In this document: positions 1 through 7,583 of the stretch, one piece after another
Position numbering within the stretch: the first letter of the stretch is position 1
Layout: every line of letters starts with the position of its first letter
NCBI GenBank assembly: GCA_964557955.1
Contig: CAZLCS010000030.1
Coordinates: 7,572 to 71,571, forward strand
Direction: 5' to 3'
From: JALOOX01 sp964557955
GTDB taxonomy: Bacteria; Desulfobacterota; Syntrophobacteria; Syntrophobacterales; Syntrophobacteraceae
DNA length: 64,000 nucleotides
The notes under the pieces: model-generated
Seen by the model: the letters and a program-made list of their open reading frames with translations, nothing else
The model's database searches: none
Told to the model about the DNA's origin: nothing
Position numbers and translations under genes: made by a program

Positions 1-1
1 T

Positions 2-237
2 CCGACCTTCAATTGGTTCCCGTGCAGCCACGTTGGCCTGCCGACGGAAGTGGACGGTACCCTGCCTGATCCGTGCCCTACGGCCGTTGGTACTCCATCC
101 ACCAGGAAGTCCTCCCCAAGATTTTCCAAGCCTTTAGACACGCTTCGGTCGGCCATTCCTCAGAGTGGGAAAGGCAGGCAGGAAAAACCGTTGCGCAAGG
201 AGGCGACCGTAAAAGTGATCGAGGTCATGGGAAATAA
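2..237 (+). pseudogene. 3' end of an unidentified gene, apparently frameshifted
   Basis: Two adjacent frames look coding in turn. From base 2 to about 68 one frame reads like protein with G/C-rich third positions. From about 73 to the stop at 235-237 the next frame does so, with aromatic-rich residues such as PYGRWYSIHQEVLPKIFQAF. A stop at 67-69 blocks the second frame upstream, so a frame change near 60-75 is needed to join them. The end overlaps the start of the next small gene, as in a tight operon. The family is not recognised; from its position it is probably another CRISPR type III gene. It could be a true pseudogene, a sequencing error, or two unrelated readings. Confidence 0.35.
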
Positions 238-388
238 GGCCTGGGTGGATTTCGAAGGGGAGAGCCTGGAGGTCGCCGGGCTCAATCGCTTTTTAGGAAT
301 CAAGGTTGAGGACCGCATCAAGGTCCGCCTCATCCGGCTTCCGGGTGGCGGTATCAAGGCGGAGTTCAAGAGCCTCGTCAAAAGCTGA
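215..388 (+). CDS. Small beta-rich hypothetical protein in the CRISPR locus
   Basis: A 57-aa product is read from a GTG start 11 bases after AAGGAGG (197-203). An ATG at 227 is an alternative. The same frame is open upstream to 50, but that part looks non-coding and overlaps the previous gene. Alternating hydrophobic and charged residues (VIEVMGNKAWVDFEG, then IKVRLIRL) suggest a small OB- or SH3-like barrel, loosely like HypC but without its N-terminal MC motif. It ends 13 bases before the CARF gene and is probably cotranscribed with it. No function can be assigned. Confidence 0.5.
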   Translation: MIEVMGNKAWVDFEGESLEVAGLNRFLGIKVEDRIKVRLIRLPGGGIKAEFKSLVKS

Positions 389-401
389 AGGAGATGAGAC
401 C

Positions 402-1106
402 ATGACCGTACAGGTATTTGTGACGGTAGGCACCTCGGCCCTGTCGAAATTTCGGCCCGACTTCTGGAAGAAATCTGAAGATGAGCTCGTCAGAAACCTC
501 CGTCGAGGGGATGCAGTTTTTTTTGAGAGATGCAAGCATGACATGGTTGGCAGGATGATCACGCGACTCAATGCAAGTGGAAGCCATGACTTCCAGCGCT
601 ACACGGCCGAACTGGGCAGTCTTCTCGCCATGAAACAGAAGGGGGATATGTTGGATCTCGATCCCGCCAACAACCAGATTTTCCTTCTCCACACCGACAC
701 GACAGAGGGAGACCTATGCGCTCAAGTCACTGCCGAGGCCATATGCAGGGCTACGGATCATGCCGGCCTTGCAGACCGTGTTGAGGTTCTGAAAATCGAG
801 AGCTTGTCGGTCGATGACCCAAAGAGATTCATGGCCGGGCTGGAAAGGTTCAAAGAACTGATTCAGCGGAAATGCACAGAGATTCCTGATGCGAAAAAGA
901 TTCTCAACATTACGGGGGGTTACAAGGCGTTGATACCTTACGCCACAGTCTTGGCATGGGATATGATTATTGAGGACATGTGTTATTTGTATGAGAAGAG
1001 TGATGTTTTAATAGTCATAAAAAGACCTAATACTTGGGTGACTGTGTTTCCTGATATGATTAATGAAACTGATATTATTGAATTTTATCCCATGGGATCG
1101 CTATGA
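402..1106 (+). CDS. CARF-domain protein, APE2256-like (stand-alone cyclic oligoadenylate sensor)
   Basis: The 234-aa product starts at ATG after GAAGGAG. The N-terminus VFVTVGTSAL and the block NITGGYKALIPYATVLA (about residues 168-184), followed by YLYEKSDVLI, are the hallmarks of the CARF (CRISPR-associated Rossmann) domain of the Cas_APE2256/Csm6-like group. In that family the first strand-loop and the TGG(Y)K block bind cyclic oligoadenylate made by Cas10. No HEPN or nuclease domain follows, because the protein ends just after the CARF core. Its stop overlaps the start of the membrane protein gene (ATGA), which points to a sensor acting with that partner. The last ~150 bases turn AT-rich. 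The family call is fairly sure. Ligand and partner are inferred. Confidence 0.82.
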   Translation: MTVQVFVTVGTSALSKFRPDFWKKSEDELVRNLRRGDAVFFERCKHDMVGRMITRLNASGSHDFQRYTAELGSLLAMKQKGDMLDLDPANNQIFLLHTDTTEGDLCAQVTAEAICRATDHAGLADRVEVLKIESLSVDDPKRFMAGLERFKELIQRKCTEIPDAKKILNITGGYKALIPYATVLAWDMIIEDMCYLYEKSDVLIVIKRPNTWVTVFPDMINETDIIEFYPMGSL

Positions 1107-2383
1107 ATATGAGAGAGTTTGAATATCTTAAAGAAGACTGGGCTGAAGAAAAGTCACTTGATGAAAAATTGAAAATAATCAATAAAATAGATGATGAGAA
1201 ATATAAATCTCCTCCCTCTTCGTTTGATGCCAAGCGGACTCTTGCCTGGATATGGAAATCCATTCCATATACTGATGATATCTTGGGAAAAAATTGTAGA
1301 GATAGTGATGGTGTATTCAATATAAAGTCTAGAGATTATTTTTTTAAACTTAGGCGAAAAGCAATCTATAGATACTTAATTCAATGTGTTTCAGACGATC
1401 TGAATAGTAAATATTATTTTGCTACGAGAATATTGAAAGGAAAATCAGAGAGGGCCAATGAGGTGCTCGATCCAGAAAAGGAAGTTGATTTTCTGATTAA
1501 AGATGAGGGAGAGTTAGATTTTTTCTTTTTTGATTCTTGTGACATTGATAAGAATAAAATGGATAACTCAGGCCAATTGCATATTCGCTTTCTTACCATT
1601 TGGTTTACAAGAAGATATGATTTATCTACTGCTTGGTGGCTCAACAGAATGATGTGGCAGCATCTGCCCCAATGTACATTCCTCAAGACTGTCAGCAAGA
1701 TCACTCCTCCACTCGTTCGGCAGGTCTCAAATAATTTTCTGTTACTAATAACTTTTCTAGCCATTTTTACGCCTCTTCTTCTTTACTTGTATGGTTATTT
1801 TCAACTTGGTTTCGCATGGGACGTGTTTCACCATTCATCGATTTCCAGTATGTGTTATCAGGCACCTCTTGTCGTGGCATACACTGTTGCTGTTCTCTCA
1901 CCGGTACTGATTTTGAACGAACAGGTTTACCAGTTGATGCAGCTTCTTATCCCCCGCCTCGCGGCCTGCATTGTGGTAGGCTATGTTCCGCTGGTCATAA
2001 CTGACGGAGCATGGGAGACTGTAACACTCCTCAGCCCCCTATCTGTTACATGTGTTTTTGTACTGTCACTCATCGGCTCTTTTGTCTATTTATTGATAGA
2101 AATGAGGAATAGGATTCGCCAACCTGGGATAGCTTGGGGTCGAAGCGCCAAGGTTGTTATGATTGGGATTGGCTGGTCGTGGATAATAGGGCTCCTGCTC
2201 ATGGATCTCCTGGGAAATGTCTTCAAATGCCGCCTGCCACGACTCAACACTATGCTCTGGGTGCCGGGCCTGTTTGGCGAAATCCCCGTCCTGGTGCTGT
2301 TGCTTTATATGCCCCTGGCTTTACTCCTGGGCATTTTCCTGCAGATCATCTGGGAAGAGAAGCCCATTACCGAGCCGCTTTGA
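1103..2383 (+). CDS. Six-helix membrane protein coupled to the CARF sensor (putative type III effector)
   Basis: A 426-aa protein whose ATG lies inside the CARF stop codon (ATGA), so translation is coupled. Residues 1-205 form a charged soluble domain with no motif I recognise. Residues about 209-232, 254-272, 281-300, 309-334, 350-373 and 388-417 are strongly hydrophobic, giving about six membrane helices and a short charged tail. There is no CARF, nuclease or transporter signature. The gene sits between the CARF gene and a RAMP gene, which suggests a membrane effector switched on by the CARF partner, analogous in principle to known type III membrane effectors such as Csx23, Cam1 or Cas-associated CorA. 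The 5' half is much more AT-rich than its neighbours, a sign of separate origin. Function is inference. Confidence 0.7.
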   Translation: MNMREFEYLKEDWAEEKSLDEKLKIINKIDDEKYKSPPSSFDAKRTLAWIWKSIPYTDDILGKNCRDSDGVFNIKSRDYFFKLRRKAIYRYLIQCVSDDLNSKYYFATRILKGKSERANEVLDPEKEVDFLIKDEGELDFFFFDSCDIDKNKMDNSGQLHIRFLTIWFTRRYDLSTAWWLNRMMWQHLPQCTFLKTVSKITPPLVRQVSNNFLLLITFLAIFTPLLLYLYGYFQLGFAWDVFHHSSISSMCYQAPLVVAYTVAVLSPVLILNEQVYQLMQLLIPRLAACIVVGYVPLVITDGAWETVTLLSPLSVTCVFVLSLIGSFVYLLIEMRNRIRQPGIAWGRSAKVVMIGIGWSWIIGLLLMDLLGNVFKCRLPRLNTMLWVPGLFGEIPVLVLLLYMPLALLLGIFLQIIWEEKPITEPL

Positions 2384-2397
2384 GGGAGGCTTTTGTC

Positions 2398-4179
2398 ATG
2401 AGTCCGTTTCCCGACAACAATCCCTACAATTTCATTCCATTGGGTCCGCGGCTGCAGCTGCGCCAGGGGCTTCCATCGCACCGTCGGCTGGAGGGCCTGT
2501 CCGGGACCATCACCCTGCACCTGACCAATGAGACCCCCATGCTCGTGGCTCAGCGGGTGAAACCCGAAGACGAAACCCCTCCCAAGCTCCAGAACTTCAA
2601 AATTGACGACCGGCCGGCCCTGCCCGGGAGCGCGTTGAAGGGGATGCTGCGTAGCGTCCTGGAAGCCGTCACTAATGCCTGTTTCGTCACTTTTGACGGC
2701 CGCAGTCTGGACTACCGCATGGCGGCTCAAGACGCCCTGCACCTGAGAGCCGGACGGATCACACGCATGCCCCAAGAGGACCAGGACGGCGAGATCGAGG
2801 AAATGGAGCGGGCATGGATCGCCATGTGCGGCAAACCCAGGCAAGTGAATGCTATCATCCGGGGAAGGCAAAGATCCGTAATGCTTGAATCGATTCCGGA
2901 TGCGGTGGTCAGCGGCCAGGAGGTATGGGTACAATCCACAGCCGCCGAAGGCTACATCAATTCCAGGGGAAAGCTGCTCAGCGCACGCACGGGCGCGTTC
3001 AACCTGGTGACGGCCGTTTCATCGACTCCTGTGACCGGCTACAGTCGGGCGGTTTACAAAATCACCGCCGAGAGCATTCCCAACATAAAAAAGAGGGAGC
3101 GAGTCTTCATCTGTAAGGATGACGCGCCACGTTACTCGTTCAATGCCGACGAAGTGGGGGACTACCAAGAGATCTTGGACGGCCAGTTGCAGGAGCACAA
3201 GAAACGGGGTGGATTTGATCTGACCGAACACCGCCCATTGTCGGTAGGTGCCCTGGTGTATTTCCTGGTGGAAGGAGACCGTGCAGTGCGCCTCAGCCGG
3301 GTGGAGATTCCACGCACCCATTACCGTACCGGCAGGCAAGCCCTGCTGCCCGCAATGTACCATAAGTGCAGCACCCCCGAGAGCCTTTGCGCCGCCTGCC
3401 GGCTGTTCGGCTTTGTAGCGGACATCCACGCCAGTAAGGGACGGGTCACCGTTACCGACGCCAAGTGGCTCCATGGTCGGGGCGAGCACGACAGGTTCTT
3501 TCCGCTGAAAGTCCTTGGAGAGCCGCATCCAACCTCCTGCAATTTCTATCTAAAGGACCCGGACGATCCAAACCGGGTCAGAAACTACGACGGCCTGCCC
3601 ATCCTTGATGGCCGGGGAAAGTTGGGGCCGGACGCGGGTCGGGTTGAACTGCGGGGTCGTAAGTTTTATTACCACCATCCCTGCAGTGAATGGTCGACCT
3701 ACAAGTGTGCCGAACCGCAGCGGTTCCGCAATGTACTGAATCAAGTGAAACCCCTGAAACCGCAAAACACTTTTGAGTTTCGCGTACACTTCCGCAACCT
3801 CGGCAACGTCGAACTGGGGCTGTTGCTCCACTGCCTGGTTCTGGAGAGCAACCTGCGTCATAAACTGGGATTGGCCAAGGCCGTCGGTTTCGGTACGGTC
3901 AAGATCGAATGCCGGTCACTGTTGGTCAGCCGGGATGGTGATCGTTATGCTTCCCTCACCAGTGCGCCAAGAGATGAAACGGGTAACATCGATGCCTTCA
4001 TCGCTGCTTTCAAGTCCGCCGTGGTCAACTGCAATGCTGAAGGTGTAGGTTTTGACGACCTGGAAAACGTTCGGAAACTGAGAAGGATCCTGGATCCATC
4101 ACAAGCACCGGCCAACATGAGGTATCCGGGTTTTGAGTGGTACGCGCGCAGCCGGAACGTCGCTTTGCCGTTGCTTTGA
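2398..4179 (+). CDS. Type III CRISPR-associated RAMP protein, TIGR03986 family
   Basis: The 593-aa product starts at ATG eight bases after GAGGGAGG, 14 bases after the membrane gene. The N-terminal NPYNFIPL, then LPGSALKGMLRSVLEA (about residues 75-90), match the start of the TIGR03986 family. A second RAMP half ends in the glycine-rich loop GLAKAVGFGTVKI (about residue 490-505). A CxxxxxxxCxxC group (CSTPESLCAAC, near 322-332) may bind zinc. RAMP proteins form the crRNA-binding backbone or cap of type III complexes. The long open frame upstream of 2398 (from 2134) overlaps the membrane gene and is a shadow. The exact subtype cannot be set because cas10 and cas5/7 genes are outside the window. 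Confidence 0.85.
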   Translation: MSPFPDNNPYNFIPLGPRLQLRQGLPSHRRLEGLSGTITLHLTNETPMLVAQRVKPEDETPPKLQNFKIDDRPALPGSALKGMLRSVLEAVTNACFVTFDGRSLDYRMAAQDALHLRAGRITRMPQEDQDGEIEEMERAWIAMCGKPRQVNAIIRGRQRSVMLESIPDAVVSGQEVWVQSTAAEGYINSRGKLLSARTGAFNLVTAVSSTPVTGYSRAVYKITAESIPNIKKRERVFICKDDAPRYSFNADEVGDYQEILDGQLQEHKKRGGFDLTEHRPLSVGALVYFLVEGDRAVRLSRVEIPRTHYRTGRQALLPAMYHKCSTPESLCAACRLFGFVADIHASKGRVTVTDAKWLHGRGEHDRFFPLKVLGEPHPTSCNFYLKDPDDPNRVRNYDGLPILDGRGKLGPDAGRVELRGRKFYYHHPCSEWSTYKCAEPQRFRNVLNQVKPLKPQNTFEFRVHFRNLGNVELGLLLHCLVLESNLRHKLGLAKAVGFGTVKIECRSLLVSRDGDRYASLTSAPRDETGNIDAFIAAFKSAVVNCNAEGVGFDDLENVRKLRRILDPSQAPANMRYPGFEWYARSRNVALPLL

Positions 4180-4249
4180 AAATTCTACTTTGCCACATTT
4201 CGCAGTAGGTTATTGAGCCTTCGCTCTCTGTGCAGGTTGCGTTTGATAA

Positions 4250-4459
4250 GACAAAGAGATTATTCGATTTGGAAGCTGTCTATTTAGATTTGGCGCCCTC
4301 GATTCGGCCACGGACATCCAATATGTCGAGCAGAAACAGTACGGTGTAATCCCGCTTGGAATTACCCCCGAAATCGTATTGGACAAGATGGGAGAGTACC
4401 TGCTGGAGCTTTACAGCAGCCTCCGCAAGCCGAAGGACACATCCCGAAATGGCGGCTAG
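4250..4459 (+). pseudogene. Tail of a deleted gene preceding the Csx3-like gene
   Basis: From about 4289 to the stop at 4457-4459 this frame looks coding: ATDIQYVEQKQYGVIPLGIT, then a helix around MGEYLLELYSSLRKP. Upstream of 4289 the frame reaches a stop at 4247-4249 through AT-rich sequence without a start codon or ribosome site. The stop overlaps the Csx3-like start by 11 bases, typical of an intact operon. The simplest reading is that a larger gene lost its 5' part by deletion, leaving about 55 codons. The family is not recognised. Confidence 0.5.
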
Positions 4460-4706
4460 GGTGGAGATGGATTTGGGCGGCTTTTTCGATTCTGTCGCAA
4501 AGCTTGCTTCCCTGCCTGACTACCTCGTGAAGGCACAGATATTGGCCGGCGAGGGGAACGACGTGGTGCTGACGGGAAAGGCGCCGGTCTGGTTGTATCT
4601 CAAGGTGGCGCATGCTCTCCATGGCAAGGCCAGGCGGCTGATCTACCGCTCTCCGGTGACCGGGGATGTCGTGATCTTTGATCACGATCCCTTCGATGAA
4701 CCCTGA
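4449..4706 (+). CDS. csx3: Divergent Csx3/Crn3-like protein
   Basis: An 85-aa protein, within the Csx3 size range. The block VVLTGKAPVWLYLKVAHALH (residues about 38-57) aligns with the Csx3 signature GRGPIWLxxxxAHxxH, and DVVIFDHDP matches the following strand. Csx3 (Crn3) degrades cyclic tetra-adenylate and turns down type III signalling. From memory the Archaeoglobus enzyme uses H60, D69 and R71. The His is kept here, but the YDPR segment reads YRSP, so the Asp and Arg are not obviously present. The protein may be a weak enzyme, a sensor, or use other residues. ATG 4449 overlaps the upstream remnant; ATG 4467 is an alternative start. Confidence 0.62.
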   Translation: MAARVEMDLGGFFDSVAKLASLPDYLVKAQILAGEGNDVVLTGKAPVWLYLKVAHALHGKARRLIYRSPVTGDVVIFDHDPFDEP

Positions 4707-4877
4707 GCCCGAAAAATTCTTCATCGCTTCACTTCCCGGCAGCTGCGTTTGGGCCACCTCGTCATTCAGAGCGCACTGGCTTGCCCAAGTTTTCTTCCGA
4801 TTCAGGTGGCTGCTTTTGCGGACGAGCAATCTGCACAAATGAGCCGGTTTGCTTCAGGACCTGGGAGGGGCTTCCAA

Positions 4878-5816
4878 ATGATGCGATGGGTGGCCGAAAT
4901 GGGGAATCTTCGGCGGGGCTTCGAGCGCGTTGCAGCTTCTCGCGGGATGGCCGGTGTGGACGGGGTGTCCATCGCCGGTTACCGAAGGGACCTGGAGCTG
5001 AACCTCCGCAGGCTTGCGTGCGAGCTGGCTGAAGGCACGTATGTGCCGCTCCCGCTTCTGCGCTTCCTGGTGGCCAAGTCGGATGGCTCCCCGCGTGCGC
5101 TTTCGGTGCCGGCCGTCCGGGACCGTGTGGCTCAGGCTGCGGTCGCGAATGTCCTGGAGCCTCTTTTCGAGGCGCAATTCGAGGATGTGAGCTTCGCCTA
5201 TCGAAAGGGGCGTTCCGTCCGGCTTGCCGCCCTGCGCATCAGGGAGCTCCGGGAAAAGGGATACCGGTACGTCCTGGAGGCCGACATTGACTCCTTCTTC
5301 GACGAAATCGACCAGGGCCTGCTCATGCGGAAGATCTCGTCCATCGTGGAGGACCCGGGAATCCTTCGCCTCCTGAATCGATGGATCAAGGCGGAGGTCT
5401 ACGACGGGAAGTCGCTCTTTACGCAGCTCAGGGGCATTCCCCAGGGTACGGTGGTCAGCCCCATGATGGCGAATTTTTTCCTGGATGAGCTGGATGAGAT
5501 CATGCTGGCCCGAGGGTTTCAACTGGTGCGCTACGCGGATGATTTCGTCGTCCTGACGCGTTCCGCTTCGGAAGCTCAGGCGGCGCTGGAGCTGACCGGG
5601 GAGGTGATGGAGCGTCTCAACCTGGCCCTCGACGACGAAGACACGCGCATCACCAGCTTTGAGCTGGGCTTCCGCTACCTCGGGCTCACCTTCCTGGGAG
5701 ACAGCATCTTTGCTCCATTCGACCGCCCGCCGAAGGAGAGGCGAATCCTTTACATGCCGCCGCCGCTGGATCTTGCCCGTTACCGGGCCGGCAGGTGGTG
5801 CGTTGAAGATCGATGA
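4878..5816 (+). CDS. CRISPR-associated reverse transcriptase (stand-alone, next to cas1)
   Basis: A 312-aa group II intron-like reverse transcriptase. Visible RT blocks are the RT2-like SVPAVRDRVAQAAVANVLEP, motif A ADIDSFFDEID (about 135-145), QGTVVSPMMANFFLDELD, the catalytic RYADDFVVL (YADD about 218-221) and FRYLGLTFLG. There is no maturase (X) or endonuclease domain, so it is not an intron protein. It ends 9 bases before cas1. Such RTs, fused or adjacent to Cas1, let type III systems take spacers from RNA. The start is set by GGGAGGGG 8 bases upstream; the open frame extends back to 4749. All three catalytic Asp positions seem present, so activity is likely. Confidence 0.9.
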   Translation: MMRWVAEMGNLRRGFERVAASRGMAGVDGVSIAGYRRDLELNLRRLACELAEGTYVPLPLLRFLVAKSDGSPRALSVPAVRDRVAQAAVANVLEPLFEAQFEDVSFAYRKGRSVRLAALRIRELREKGYRYVLEADIDSFFDEIDQGLLMRKISSIVEDPGILRLLNRWIKAEVYDGKSLFTQLRGIPQGTVVSPMMANFFLDELDEIMLARGFQLVRYADDFVVLTRSASEAQAALELTGEVMERLNLALDDEDTRITSFELGFRYLGLTFLGDSIFAPFDRPPKERRILYMPPPLDLARYRAGRWCVEDR

Positions 5817-5825
5817 GGTGAGGCC

Positions 5826-6824
5826 ATGGCGTATCTCTATGTCACGGAGCAGGGGGCGGTGCTGAAGAAGACGGGCCTGCGGATCGTGGTCGAAAAGGAC
5901 AACGAGACGCTCCTGGACATCCCTGTCTCCAAGATCGAGGGGGTCCTGATCTTCGGGAACGTGCAGTTCACGACCCAGGCGCTTCAGCTGCTCCTGGAAA
6001 ACGGGATCGAAATGGCGGTCCTGACAAGCCATGGACGCCTCCTGGGGCAGATCACCGCACCGGCAACCAAGAATATCGACCTCCGACGGGCGCAGTACGC
6101 ACGCTACGGAGAGGATGCTTTTGTCCGGGGTTTGTCCCGCGCCGTCGTGCTGGCCAAAATGCAGAATGGGCTCGAGCTGGTGAGGGAGTTTTCCCACAAT
6201 CATCCCGAAACCGAGCTGGACCCCATGGTCTCCCGTCTCAAGGAGCTGAGCTCCCGCATGGAGAGTCAGGCGGAGCAGTCGGAGCTCCTGGGAATCGAGG
6301 GGCTGGCCGCGCGTTACTATTTCGAGGCTTTTGCCCGCATGGTCCGACACACGTTTCGGTTCGAGGGAAGAAAGCGGCGGCCGGCTCCGGACCCGGTCAA
6401 CGCGCTACTTTCCCTCGGGTATACCCTGGTCTACAATGAAATCGGGGCTCTCCTCGACGGGATGGGCTTCGACCCTTACCTGGGGTTTTTCCATAAGCCC
6501 CATTACGGCCATGCGACCCTCGCTTCGGACATGCTCGAGGAATTCAGGAGTCCGCTGGTGGACCGGTTCACCCTCTTCCTCATCAACAACAGGATCTTGT
6601 CACAGGCGGATTTCAGCTTTCATGCGCCCTCGGGAGGCGTTTACCTGGGAGATGCGAGCCGTGGCCGGTATTTCAGGGAATTCGACCGCTTCATCAACCG
6701 CCCCATGTCCACCGAGGAAGGTGAGGAGCGGAGCTTCCGGCAGCTGTTCCGGCGGCAGGCCGAACGGATGAGAGAAGCCGTCTTGTCGGGTCAGGCTTAC
6801 CTCCCTTACCGCTTCATCTGGTAG
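5826..6824 (+). CDS. cas1: CRISPR-associated endonuclease Cas1
   Basis: A 332-aa Cas1 with the N-terminal beta domain (MAYLYVTEQGAVLKKTG) and the catalytic helical domain. The metal ligands are visible as Glu in GIEGLAARYYFEAF (about residue 158), His in GFFHKPHYGHATLASD (about 222) and the acidic pair in SDMLEEFRSPLVD (about 237). With Cas2 it integrates new spacers at the leader end of the array. It follows the RT gene by 9 bases with TGAGG as ribosome site and abuts cas2. It is not fused to the RT or to Cas6. Confidence 0.97.
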   Translation: MAYLYVTEQGAVLKKTGLRIVVEKDNETLLDIPVSKIEGVLIFGNVQFTTQALQLLLENGIEMAVLTSHGRLLGQITAPATKNIDLRRAQYARYGEDAFVRGLSRAVVLAKMQNGLELVREFSHNHPETELDPMVSRLKELSSRMESQAEQSELLGIEGLAARYYFEAFARMVRHTFRFEGRKRRPAPDPVNALLSLGYTLVYNEIGALLDGMGFDPYLGFFHKPHYGHATLASDMLEEFRSPLVDRFTLFLINNRILSQADFSFHAPSGGVYLGDASRGRYFREFDRFINRPMSTEEGEERSFRQLFRRQAERMREAVLSGQAYLPYRFIW

Positions 6825-6830
6825 GTGATC

Positions 6831-7106
6831 ATGTTCTACACCGTCTGCTATGACATCCCGGACGATCGGCGAAGGCTGCGGGTCATGAAGACCCTGAAGG
6901 ATTATGGGACCAGGGTGCAATACTCGGTATTCGAGGCCACACTGGGCCCGGATGAGCTGGAGAGGCTCCAGCATCGACTGAAAAGGATTCTGGACGAGAA
7001 GGAGGATTCCGTGCGATTCTATCCCCTGTGCATGACCTGCGCGGGTCAGATCGGAATCCTGGGGCAGGGGGTGGTGACGGAAGATCCCGAAATCATTGTG
7101 ATTTAG
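6831..7106 (+). CDS. cas2: CRISPR-associated protein Cas2
   Basis: A 91-aa Cas2 with the typical start MFYTVCYDIPDDRRRLRVMK, the conserved D of strand 1 and the central YGTRVQYSVFEATL. It forms the bridge of the Cas1-Cas2 integrase. A GTG at 6825, directly after the cas1 stop, would add two residues; ATG 6831 fits the family start better. The CRISPR leader begins right after the stop. Confidence 0.95.
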   Translation: MFYTVCYDIPDDRRRLRVMKTLKDYGTRVQYSVFEATLGPDELERLQHRLKRILDEKEDSVRFYPLCMTCAGQIGILGQGVVTEDPEIIVI

Positions 7107-7295
7107 AGGGATTGAATGAAAAGTGAATTTTGGGGGGAGGTTACCGTACATGGGCAATTCCTTGCTGAAAGTGGGTTTACGGAACAAGTCACCGACTTTT
7201 GGGCTTGAATTTGGGCATGGGATCGACCGCTTGTGGGGAGGTTACCGTTTTGGGCCTCGCAAAGCCAGGCCGGGCCTGCCTCGGGAGGTGCCAGG
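7107..7295 (+). promoter_or_regulatory. CRISPR leader between cas2 and the first repeat
   Basis: This 189-bp non-coding stretch separates cas2 from repeat 1, the expected position of the leader where new spacers are inserted and the array is transcribed. A perfect 14-bp direct repeat, GGGGAGGTTACCGT, occurs at 7134-7147 and 7235-7248, 101 bp apart. No strong sigma-70 promoter was identified by eye. Orientation is supported by the decayed repeat at the far end of the array. Confidence 0.7.
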
Positions 7296-7483
7296 GTTGC
7301 AGCGATAAGAAGAGCCTTCGGGCGATTGAGACTGTCTGAAATCTGGGCCGACGACGGATCGCAATACTGGGGTTGCAGCGATAAGAAGAGCCTTCGGGCG
7401 ATTGAGACTCGTGACGCGACCTCGATCCAAACAAGGTTGTCTCGGTTGCAGCGATAAGAAGAGCCTTCGGGCGATTGAGACTT

Positions 7484-7583
7484 NNNNNNNNNNNNNNNNN
7501 NNNNNNNNNNNNNNNNNNNNNNNNNNNNNNNNNNNNNNNNNNNNNNNNNNNNNNNNNNNNNNNNNNNNNNNNNNNNNNNNNNN
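7484..7583. other. Assembly gap (100 N)
   Basis: Exactly 100 N inside the third spacer interval. The round number suggests a scaffold gap of unknown size in the repeat array. Confidence 0.99.

Noticed and set aside
4854..6350. 498-aa open frame on the minus strand opposite the RT and cas1 genes
   Set aside because: It is antisense to two well-supported genes with clear motifs, and its own translation shows no recognisable domain.
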